Shown piece after piece: positions 28,646-34,788 of a stretch of DNA of 34,788 bases. The stretch is from Sandaracinus sp. (GTDB lineage: Bacteria > Myxococcota_A > Polyangia > Polyangiales > Houyiibacteriaceae). A program made the translations under genes and the position numbers. Below the pieces are notes generated by a model that was not told the DNA's origin, did no database searches, and worked only from the letters and a program-made list of their open reading frames with translations. Within the stretch, counting starts at the first letter, position 1. Each line of letters opens with the position of its first letter. The stretch lies in contig PABA01000109.1 in assembly GCA_002699025.1 (NCBI GenBank), positions 1 to 34,788 on the forward strand, in the 5' to 3' direction.

Positions 28646-29734
28646 TCAGGCCTCGATCGTGCGCGCCAGCTCCTGGATGAGCTCCTGCGCCCGCGGCGTC
28701 AGCTCCTTCGGCACGTCCACCTGCACCACGCACACCAGGTCACCGCGCCCGCGCCCGTCGAGGCGCGGCACGCCCGCCCCGCGGATCACCAGCGTCTCAC
28801 CCGGCTGCACGCCGGCCGGCACCTTCAGCTGCGTCGGCTCCTCGCCCGTCTTCAGGCTCGGCACCTCGACCTTCGCCCCGAGCGCCGCCTGCGGGAACGT
28901 GAGGTGCAGCTCGTGCACCAGATCCTGCGCGTCCCGCTCGAACGCCTCGTGCTCCTGCACGCGCACCGTCACGTAGAGGTGCCCGGTCGGCCCGCCGCGC
29001 TTGCCCGCCTGACCCTGCCCGGCCAGCCGCAGGGTCTGCCCGTCGTCGATCCCCGCCGGGATGCTCACGCGCACCTTGCGCTCGTGCGCGACCTCGCCGC
29101 GCCCCTCGCAGCTCGGGCAGGCCTCCTCGAAGGACGCCCCCTGCCCGCGGCAAGCCGGACAGGTCGTCTGCAGGATGAACGCCCCGCGCCGATGCCCCAC
29201 CTGCCCCGCGCCGCCGCAGGTCGCGCAGGTCGAGAGGTTCCCGTCCTTGGCGCCGGTGCCGCGACAGGGCTCGCAGGGCGTCGGGTGCTCGAGCGCGATC
29301 TCCTTGTCGACCCCGAAGACCGCCTCCTCCAGCGTCAGCTCGACGCGCGTCCGCACGTCGCCGCCGCGGGTCGGCCCGTCGGGACGCCGGCGCGAGAAGC
29401 CGCCCATCCCGCCCATGCCGCCCATCCCGCCGAAGAGGTCGCCGAAGATGTCCTGGAAGTGGCTGAAGATGTCGCCGACGTCCTGGAAGCCGACGCCCCC
29501 CCCGCCGGCGCCGTTCAGACCGTCGTGACCGAAGCGATCGTAGAGCTCCCGCTTCTGCGGATCGCTCAGGACCTGGTACGCCTCGGAGACCTCCTTGAAG
29601 CGCTCTTCCGCGCTCGGGTCGTCCGGGTTCCGGTCCGGGTGGTGCTTCGCCGCGAGCTTGCGGTAGGCCCGCTTCAGCTCGCTGGTATCGACGCCACGCT
29701 CGACGCCGAGGACCTCGTAGTAGTCCGCTTTCAT
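28646..29734 (-). CDS. dnaJ: Chaperone DnaJ (Hsp40)
   Basis: Co-chaperone of DnaK, 362 residues, full type I layout. J domain 1-70 with HPD at 32-34; a Gly/Phe region (73-113) ending in GGM repeats; a zinc-binding region with four CxxCxGxG-type motifs starting at Cys154, Cys170, Cys192 and Cys206; then the substrate-binding beta domains and a helical end. ATG at 29734 begins [11 protein letters not shown], the usual DnaJ start. It is not next to dnaK or grpE here, so it may be one of several copies. The DPP-IV-like peptidase follows 39 bp downstream. A TTGATC-16-TATCTT promoter lies about 50 nt upstream. Confidence 0.96.
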   Translation of the reverse strand: MKADYYEVLGVERGVDTSELKRAYRKLAAKHHPDRNPDDPSAEERFKEVSEAYQVLSDPQKRELYDRFGHDGLNGAGGGGVGFQDVGDIFSHFQDIFGDLFGGMGGMGGMGGFSRRRPDGPTRGGDVRTRVELTLEEAVFGVDKEIALEHPTPCEPCRGTGAKDGNLSTCATCGGAGQVGHRRGAFILQTTCPACRGQGASFEEACPSCEGRGEVAHERKVRVSIPAGIDDGQTLRLAGQGQAGKRGGPTGHLYVTVRVQEHEAFERDAQDLVHELHLTFPQAALGAKVEVPSLKTGEEPTQLKVPAGVQPGETLVIRGAGVPRLDGRGRGDLVCVVQVDVPKELTPRAQELIQELARTIEA

Positions 29735-29783
29735 CCCGCCATTCACAGCTCGCGCCGGGCTGGCGGCGCGAAGGCTGGGCGGC

Positions 29784-29811
29784 AAGATAAGGCGGAAGCT
29801 CCGGGGATCAA
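29784..29811 (-). promoter_or_regulatory. Predicted sigma70-like promoter of dnaJ with flanking direct repeats
   Basis: On the minus strand TTGATC (29806-29811) and TATCTT (29784-29789) are separated by 16 bp. Two near-identical 12-mers, GGCGGAAGCTCC (29791-29802) and GGCGGAAACTCC (29812-29823) as read on the plus strand, lie 21 bp apart, one in the spacer and one beyond the -35 box, as repressor or activator sites might. A perfect GGCCCCGCGGGGCC palindrome lies further up at 29868-29881. No CIRCE element is visible. Confidence 0.5.
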
Positions 29812-29921
29812 GGCGGAAACTCCAGCGCGTCCGCCGCTCGCCTCGCTCGCTCCCTCGGCGCCCCAGCGGCCCCGCGGGGCCGTCGGCGTGACGGAGTGAG
29901 GGGCGCGCGCCGACGCGCGGC

Positions 29922-31550
29922 TCAGGGGGGCGGCGCGATCCGGGTGGCGGCCAGCTCCGCGTCGAAGCGATCGGGCGAGGTCGCCGCCTCCCCCGTCCAC
30001 GCCCCCTCGAGCACCGCGTCCATCGTGTCCACGAGCAGGTCCGCCGACGCATCCTCGAGCGCGACCTCCCCCGCGAGCACCACCTCGCCGCGCAGCGCGT
30101 CGAGCCCCATCAGCGCCGCGTCCAGGCTCGCCAGAAGCGCCGTCGAGACCTCCGCGCACGCCGCCTCCAGGCACACCGCGTCGCAGCGCCCCTCGAGCAC
30201 CGCGTCCGTCGGCAGGTCCCCGCACCCGCCCCACTCGGCGAGCAGCGCCCGCCGCGTCCGCTCCTCGCCGGCCTCCTCGAGCACCACCGCCCGGACCAGC
30301 CAGCTCAAGGGCAGGTTCAGCCTCAGCGCCTCGATCACGAGCCGCTCCCCCGCGTCCTCGACGCGCGCGTCCACCCGCGCCGCCTCGATCTCGAGCCCCG
30401 TGCGCGCCGGGTCCAGCGAGACCAGCTCGCCGTCGATCGCGCCGACCCGCACCCGCCCCTCGAGCAGGCTCACGGTCTCGTCCTCGGCGACGCGCAGCGT
30501 GCCCCGCACCTCCACCTGCTGAAGCCGCTCCTCGAGCAGCGCCGCCAGCGCCTTCATCCCCTCCGCCGGCCCGACGCCCTCGCGCGCCAGCGCCTCGCCC
30601 CAGCGCCCGTCCAGGTCGTCGCTCGTCCGCGCGTCCGACACCGCCTCCGCCGCGCCGACCGCGCCCGCGGCCAGGAGCTGCGCCTCGATCGAGTCGAGCA
30701 TCAGCGTCGCCGCCGTCTCGTCCGCCAGCTCCCGGAGCGCGTCCGCCTGCTCCACCGAGAGCGCCGTCGTGTCGCCCGGCTCGAAGTGGATCTCGCCCGC
30801 GTAGGAGCCCCGCGGCGTCAGCGGCAGGTCCTCGAGCGCGACCTCCACCTCGGCGCGCCCCTCCGCCTCCACCTCGACCCCGTCCACGCAGCCGCGCGCG
30901 AGCACGTCGCCCTCGGGCCCCTCGAGGCGCCCGACCACCGCGTAACTCACGCCCGCCGCCAGGCCGACGAAGCCGATCGGCTCCCCGTCCGGCGGCTGCA
31001 CGCGGAAGCGGTCGCCGCGGCCGAGCGTCGTCACCTCGTCCTCGCAGAGCGTGTCCGCGAAGACGCCGGCCCCGCGGGTCGTCGCCGTCCGCTCGCCCTC
31101 GTAGCTCAGCGTCACCGCGAGCTGCCCGAAGCCCCGATCGCTCACGCCGACGTCGAAGAAGACCGCGTCCGCCCCCTCGGCCGAGGCGCGCACGCGGAAG
31201 GCCGCCCGCGTCGTCCCCGCCACGAGCCCCGTCGTCGCCACGCCCGCCGCGTCCGTGCGCGCGTCCACCGAGGAGAGCGTCGAGTCGTGGGCGCGCCCGT
31301 CGAAGACGAAGCGCACGGCCTCGCCCGCGAGCGGCAGGCCGTCGCCGTCGAGCAGGCGCACGGCGAGCTCCGTCTCCTCCTCGAAGACGAGCGTGCGACC
31401 CGGCTCGCCGAGCCGCTCCAACCGCCGCGCAGGCACGGGCGCCGCGTCGATCGCCCCCACGCCGCCGTCCGGCGTGGCGTCGATCGTCTGGCCGCACGCG
31501 ACCAGCGCGAGGGCGAGCACCCCGCGAAGCCACCACAAGCGAAGAAACAT
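29922..31550 (-). CDS. Large predicted lipoprotein with bacterial Ig-like domain
   Basis: Lipoprotein of 542 residues, lipobox LVAC (Cys19). Residues about 50-140 look like a bacterial Ig-like (invasin/Big_1 type) domain: [11 protein letters not shown], a [10 protein letters not shown] turn and an AAFRVRAS strand. The middle and C-terminal parts have an amphipathic alternation of Ala/Leu/Glu residues, with a Cys-containing stretch ([20 protein letters not shown], about 445-464) that may be disulfide bonded. No catalytic motif is seen. ATG at 31550 starts the signal; the longer frame runs into the upstream promoter region. TAAACT lies 11 nt before the start. It is separated from dnaJ by 187 bp and probably transcribed alone. 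Function unknown; surface exposure likely. Confidence 0.75.
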   Translation of the reverse strand: MFLRLWWLRGVLALALVACGQTIDATPDGGVGAIDAAPVPARRLERLGEPGRTLVFEEETELAVRLLDGDGLPLAGEAVRFVFDGRAHDSTLSSVDARTDAAGVATTGLVAGTTRAAFRVRASAEGADAVFFDVGVSDRGFGQLAVTLSYEGERTATTRGAGVFADTLCEDEVTTLGRGDRFRVQPPDGEPIGFVGLAAGVSYAVVGRLEGPEGDVLARGCVDGVEVEAEGRAEVEVALEDLPLTPRGSYAGEIHFEPGDTTALSVEQADALRELADETAATLMLDSIEAQLLAAGAVGAAEAVSDARTSDDLDGRWGEALAREGVGPAEGMKALAALLEERLQQVEVRGTLRVAEDETVSLLEGRVRVGAIDGELVSLDPARTGLEIEAARVDARVEDAGERLVIEALRLNLPLSWLVRAVVLEEAGEERTRRALLAEWGGCGDLPTDAVLEGRCDAVCLEAACAEVSTALLASLDAALMGLDALRGEVVLAGEVALEDASADLLVDTMDAVLEGAWTGEAATSPDRFDAELAATRIAPPP

Positions 31551-31561
31551 CAGCAGTCCGT

Positions 31562-31591
31562 AGTTTAGCGAGAGTGGAAAGCAACGGCCAA
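31562..31591 (-). promoter_or_regulatory. Candidate promoter of the Ig-like lipoprotein gene
   Basis: Minus strand: TTGGCC (31586-31591), 18 bp, TAAACT (31562-31567), then 11 nt to the ATG at 31550. The stretch 31551-31610 is the most A/T-rich in the neighbourhood. The rest of this 205-bp gap up to the permease gene shows nothing clear apart from a TGATACCT on the plus strand. Confidence 0.4.
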
Positions 31592-31755
31592 ATCCACACG
31601 CATCATCTGTCAGGCGCCCCCGGCTCCGAGCCGCCCCCGCGAAGCCCCCCGGGCCCCGCCGACCGGGCCGTCCCGCGCTCCCCCCGAAACCGCCCGCAGG
31701 GGTGGCTCCCACCGAGTCGCCGTGATACCTGCCCCCGACCCGCCCGCGCGACGCC

Positions 31756-33501
31756 ATGGCCTACGCCCTGAACATCGGGATGCGCTACCTCCGCTCGAAG
31801 AAGCGGAGCACCATCTCCGTCATCACCTTCATCGCCGTGGCGGGCGTCGCCCTCGGCGTGGCCGCGCTCCTCGCCGTGATGGCGATCACGACCGGCTTCC
31901 AGAAGGAGTTCCGGGACAAGGTCCTCGGCGTGAACGCGCACGTGCTCGTGATGAAGTACGGCGTCGACTTCGACGAGTACCGCGACGTGATGGCGCGCGC
32001 CGAGGCCATGCCCGAGGTCTCCGGCGCCGGGCCCTTCCTCATCCACGAGATGATGCTGGCGAAGGGCGACGAGCTCGCCGGCGTGCTCGTGAAGGGCGTC
32101 GACCCCGAGCGCATGCCCACCGTGCTCGACCTGCCGAGCCAGCTCGTCGACGGCTCGCTCCGCGGGCTCCGCCGCGAGGGCGCCCGCCCGCCGCTCCACC
32201 CGGACGACGTGGCGAGCGGCACGCGCGAGGACTGGGACTGGCTCGACGAGCTCACCGACGAGGGCGAAGAGAACGGCGAAGGCGGCCAGGGCGCGGAGGG
32301 CGCGGACGCCGAGGGCGACCCCGAGGTGGAGACGCTCGACGTCGAGGCCGCCCTCGAGGAGCTCCGCGGGGATCCGCAGGCCGACCTCTTCCTGCCCGAC
32401 GGGGGCCTCCGCCCGGCGCTCCGCCGCACGCCCGTCTGGGGCGCGCCCGAGGGCGAGGAGCCGCCGCCACCCGCGCGCGCCGAGGCCCCGACGCCCGCCG
32501 CGCCGCCCGCCGAGGAGCAGGGCGCGGGCGAGTTCGAGCCGCTCCCCGAGGTCGAGGTGGCGAGCCCGGAAGACGTCGAGGCGCTCCTGGACGACCTCGG
32601 CACCGACGACCTCGAGCTCCCCGACGCCGAGTGGGAGGAGCGCATCGTCGCCGAGGAGATGGAGCTCGAGCGCCGGGAGCAGCTCGGCATCGACGAGCTC
32701 CCGGGCATCGTCGTCGGCCACACGCTCGCCGCCGAGGTGGGGCTCGGGGTCGGCGATCGGGTGCGCCTCGTCTCACCGCTCAGCGGCCTCGACACCTCCA
32801 TGCTCGCGCCCGAGGCGCGCGCCCCGCGCTCGCGCGACTTCCGGGTCATCGGCATCTTCCAGGCCGGCTTCCAGGAGTACGACTCGCGCCTCGTCTACAC
32901 CGACCTCTACGAGGCGCAGTACTTCTACGGGCAGGGCGACGCCGTGACCGGCGTGGAGCTGAGGCTGCACGACCTCGAGAAGAGCGAGGAGGTCGCGCGG
33001 CGGCTCGAGCGGGAGCTCGGCGGGCCCTTCCACACGCTCGACTGGGCCGAGCTCAACCGGAACCTCTTCACCGCCCTCGAGATCCAGAAGATCACGCTCG
33101 GCTTCGTGATCGCGACCATCATCTTCGTGGCCGCGTTCAACGTGATCGCCGTGCTGATCATGATCGTGCTCGAGAAGAAGCGGGAGATCGCGATCCTCAA
33201 GGCCATGGGCGCGACCGACGGGACCGTGCTCGGGATCTTCGTGCTGCAAGGGAGCGTGATCGGGGTGATCGGCACCTTGCTCGGCTTGCTCGTGGGCGGC
33301 GGCGTCGTGACGTATCTCGCGACCTACGAGTTCCCGCTCGATCCGAAGGTGTACCTGATCGACCACCTGCCCGTGGTCGTGAGCGGGAGCGAGTTCCTGA
33401 TCACCAGCGTCGTCGCCTTCGGCATCTGCGCGCTGGCGACCATCGCGCCCAGCCTCTGGGCCGCGAAGATGCTCCCCGTCGACGGCCTCCGCCACGAGTG
33501 A
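31756..33501 (+). CDS. ABC transporter permease, LolC/LolE-like, with long acidic insertion
   Basis: Inner-membrane permease of the MacB/LolCDE type, which takes lipoproteins out of the inner membrane towards the outer membrane; 581 residues against a usual 400-415. Start RYLRSKKRSTISVITFIAVA (10-29) and TM helices at about 18-45, 446-472, 495-517 and 546-567 give the four-TM layout; MIVLEKKREIAILKAMGATD (469-488) is the conserved coupling helix that touches the ATPase. The excess length is a hydrophilic block at about 135-313, rich in Glu, Asp, Pro and Ala, inside the periplasmic domain. No lolD ATPase gene is in this window. Given the many lipoproteins here a lipoprotein-sorting role is attractive, but the family is broad. 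Its stop is followed by the A-B-C repeat. Confidence 0.88.
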   Translation: MAYALNIGMRYLRSKKRSTISVITFIAVAGVALGVAALLAVMAITTGFQKEFRDKVLGVNAHVLVMKYGVDFDEYRDVMARAEAMPEVSGAGPFLIHEMMLAKGDELAGVLVKGVDPERMPTVLDLPSQLVDGSLRGLRREGARPPLHPDDVASGTREDWDWLDELTDEGEENGEGGQGAEGADAEGDPEVETLDVEAALEELRGDPQADLFLPDGGLRPALRRTPVWGAPEGEEPPPPARAEAPTPAAPPAEEQGAGEFEPLPEVEVASPEDVEALLDDLGTDDLELPDAEWEERIVAEEMELERREQLGIDELPGIVVGHTLAAEVGLGVGDRVRLVSPLSGLDTSMLAPEARAPRSRDFRVIGIFQAGFQEYDSRLVYTDLYEAQYFYGQGDAVTGVELRLHDLEKSEEVARRLERELGGPFHTLDWAELNRNLFTALEIQKITLGFVIATIIFVAAFNVIAVLIMIVLEKKREIAILKAMGATDGTVLGIFVLQGSVIGVIGTLLGLLVGGGVVTYLATYEFPLDPKVYLIDHLPVVVSGSEFLITSVVAFGICALATIAPSLWAAKMLPVDGLRHE

Positions 33502-33517
33502 GCTCCCGCGGATCCCT

Positions 33518-33606
33518 CCCTTCGGTCGGGATGCGCTCCGCCGTCCGCTCTCCGCCGTCCGTGCTGTCGCAGGCGTCGGCGGTCCATGCCGCTCCGCGGA
33601 GAAGCG
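33518..33606 (+). repeat. Single A-B-C intergenic repeat copy
   Basis: A (CCCTTCGGTCGGG, 33518-33530) is identical to the copy at 7091-7103. B (33535-33561) holds two TCCGCCGTCCG words. C-like GCCGCTCCGCGGAGAAGCG (33588-33606) differs from the exact C by few bases. Order and spacing match the other copies; it starts 17 nt after the permease stop, in sense orientation. Confidence 0.8.
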
Positions 33607-33645
33607 TTGGGTGCCGATGGACTCGCGCGCCCCGAGCGCCACGTC

Positions 33646-33683
<38 letters not shown>

Positions 33684-33997
33684 TCGATTCGTCTGAAGCA
33701 ACGCCCGAGACGGAGAGCTCGCCATTCTCGAGCCCCTCGTTCCGCCCCTCTTCGTCGTTCCCGTGAGCGCCGACCGTGGAGACGCCGACTCCTGCGACGC
33801 GATTCCGACGGGGCTCGCGTTGCTTCGGGCGACTCGCGCAGCGGCACGACGACGGGGCGCTCCGATCGGCGTGATGCGCACCTCGTCACGATCCCGCGAC
33901 GGAGGGTCCCCGACGCTGGGCTCATGCGCCACGAGCCGGTGAGCGGCCCTTCCCGGCCGCCATTGACGGCGAGCGCCCTGCCGGCGAGGGTGGATCC

Positions 33998-34465
33998 ATG
34001 GGGTACGAGGGTTCCGAGCTGCGCTGGGTGCGCGAAGATCAACCGGCTCGCTGGGACGGCGAGAAGAAGCGCATCGTCGGGGGCGAGGCCGAGGGCGTCT
34101 TCGACGACCGCTACCGCGAGTGCGTCGAGGGCGACGTGATCCCCGGGCGCTGGTGGCGCGTCGAGCGGGACGGGAAGGTCGTCGGCTACGGCTGGATGGA
34201 CGTCATCTGGGGCGACGCCGAGATCCTGCTCGCGACCGCGCCCGACGCGCGCGGCCAGGGCGTCGGCAGCTTCACGCTCGAGCGCCTCAAGGACGAGGCC
34301 TACCAGCGCGGCCTCCGCTACCTGACCAACGTCGTCCGCCCCACGCACCCCGAGAAGGACCGCATCGTCGCCTGGCTCGAGAAGCGCGGCTTCGCCAGCG
34401 GCAGCGACGGCCGCCACTTCCGCTCCGTCACCCGCCCCAGCGTGATCCCCGCCGCCGCCTCCTGA
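33998..34465 (+). CDS. GNAT-family N-acetyltransferase
   Basis: Acetyltransferase of 155 residues with a GNAT fold. The acetyl-CoA pyrophosphate loop is ARGQGVGSFTLERLKDEAY (84-102), with the RGQGVG signature at 85-90. The strand before it, EILLATAPD, and the C-terminal WLEKRGFASG (motif B region) are in the expected order. The substrate cannot be told from sequence. ATG at 33998 lies after GAGGGTGG, a plausible ribosome-binding site. The gene stands alone between the 496-bp gap and tRNA-Gly. Confidence 0.88.
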   Translation: MGYEGSELRWVREDQPARWDGEKKRIVGGEAEGVFDDRYRECVEGDVIPGRWWRVERDGKVVGYGWMDVIWGDAEILLATAPDARGQGVGSFTLERLKDEAYQRGLRYLTNVVRPTHPEKDRIVAWLEKRGFASGSDGRHFRSVTRPSVIPAAAS

Positions 34466-34618
34466 GGCCGAGAGGCGCCCGCACGCCGCGCAACACCGCA
34501 AACGCCCGAAATCACAGGCGCGGGGCCACACCCGACACCCGGGCGCCACGCCGAGCGCCGCCCCCGACACAAGCCGAAGCCCCCTCTTGCCACCCTCGAC
34601 CAAGAGCCCCGCGTTCGC

Positions 34619-34647
34619 TTGACACCCCCCGCCTCCCGGTCTATCTC
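34619..34647 (+). promoter_or_regulatory. Promoter of tRNA-Gly
   Basis: A perfect -35 box TTGACA (34619-34624) and TATCTC (34642-34647), 17 bp apart. Transcription would start near 34654, about 14 nt before the mature tRNA. It is the best sigma70-type promoter in the window. Confidence 0.7.
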
Positions 34648-34667
34648 GTCTGTCCCTTCGGGGCCCT

Positions 34668-34739
<72 letters not shown>

Positions 34740-34762
34740 CCGCTCGATAGAGCAACCATTCC

Positions 34763-34788
34763 GGCCGGTTGGCGCAAGCCAACCGGCC
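34763..34788 (+). terminator. Strong hairpin after tRNA-Gly
   Basis: GGCCGGTTGGC, loop GCAA, GCCAACCGGCC: a perfect 11-bp stem closed by a stable GNRA-type tetraloop, 23 nt after the tRNA. The window ends on its last base, so a T-rich tail cannot be checked. Confidence 0.8.

Noticed and set aside
29735-29870. CIRCE or classical sigma32 heat-shock promoter before dnaJ
   Set aside because: No TTAGCACTC inverted repeat and no CCCCAT-type -10 at the right distance from CTTGA; a sigma70-like pair fits better.
25925-29899. 1324-codon plus-strand frame over the DPP-IV-like and dnaJ genes
   Set aside because: It is the antisense shadow of two genes with complete catalytic or zinc motifs; no protein-like pattern of its own.
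31568-31600. Sigma54 promoter (GG-N10-GC) before the Ig-like lipoprotein gene
   Set aside because: TTGGCC and GTTGC are too close; the required 10-bp spacing between GG and GC is absent.
34742-34753. Start of a second tRNA after tRNA-Gly, suggested by GCTCGATAGAGC
   Set aside because: It resembles a D arm but no acceptor or anticodon stem fits before the terminator hairpin; it is only a small 4-bp hairpin.

Overview
This window is very GC-rich chromosomal DNA in which every reading frame is long. It looks like a myxobacterium (Myxococcota, Polyangia; a Sandaracinus-like lineage is my guess). The pointers are two large membrane-linked Ser/Thr kinases, many lipoproteins with Pro/Asp linkers of the DAGPPP type, DPP-IV-like and M1 peptidases as lipoproteins, and many short tandem repeats both inside and between genes. 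I see no insertion sequence, phage gene, CRISPR array or rRNA. The content is ordinary core and accessory chromosome.

Layout. 1-5.5 kb, minus strand: an M1-type peptidase lipoprotein, an unknown lipoprotein, and a polytopic Ser/Thr kinase. 5.6-10.4 kb, plus strand: a cation/proton antiporter, then a 1-nt-spaced pair of an enoyl-CoA hydratase family protein and a phospholipase-D protein. 10.4-12.8 kb, minus: the methionine salvage pair mtnB-mtnD and a metallo-beta-lactamase-fold hydrolase. 12.8-18.4 kb: ferrochelatase, a phosphodiester-glycosidase-like lipoprotein (minus), spermidine synthase, and a nudC-Ser/Thr kinase pair whose reading frames overlap by 4 nt. 18.7-21.6 kb: a cysteine block with cysE (minus), a small lipoprotein, cysM and an overlapping OsmC-family gene. 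21.7-26 kb: a repeat-laden GT39-like membrane protein and two lipoproteins. 26.3-31.6 kb, minus: DPP-IV-like peptidase, dnaJ, and an Ig-like lipoprotein. 31.7-34.8 kb: a LolC/E-type permease with a large acidic insertion, a GNAT acetyltransferase, and tRNA-Gly(GCC) with a clear promoter and a GCAA-capped hairpin.

How genes work together. SpeE releases methylthioadenosine and MtnB/MtnD act late in its salvage, so polyamine synthesis and methionine recycling lie within 4 kb. CysE makes O-acetylserine and CysM turns it into cysteine; the OsmC protein is translationally coupled to CysM. NudC is coupled to a transmembrane kinase with a predicted periplasmic sensor-like domain.

Most unusual features. 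(1) A modular intergenic repeat family (modules A, B, C) lies just downstream of stop codons, always in the sense orientation of the preceding gene; in one gap it forms a 280-bp nested palindrome. (2) The leader of mtnBD holds a 26-bp repeat array with a hairpin in each unit. (3) Four near-perfect hairpins are packed into 134 bp between two convergent genes. (4) Many starts have a TANNNT box 6-10 nt upstream, suggesting widespread leaderless transcription; one of these precedes a 7-codon ORF overlapping the hemH start. (5) In-frame repeat expansions sit in a GT39-like protein. (6) A degenerate HAD-like domain is fused to a PLD enzyme. All functional readings come from sequence inspection only.
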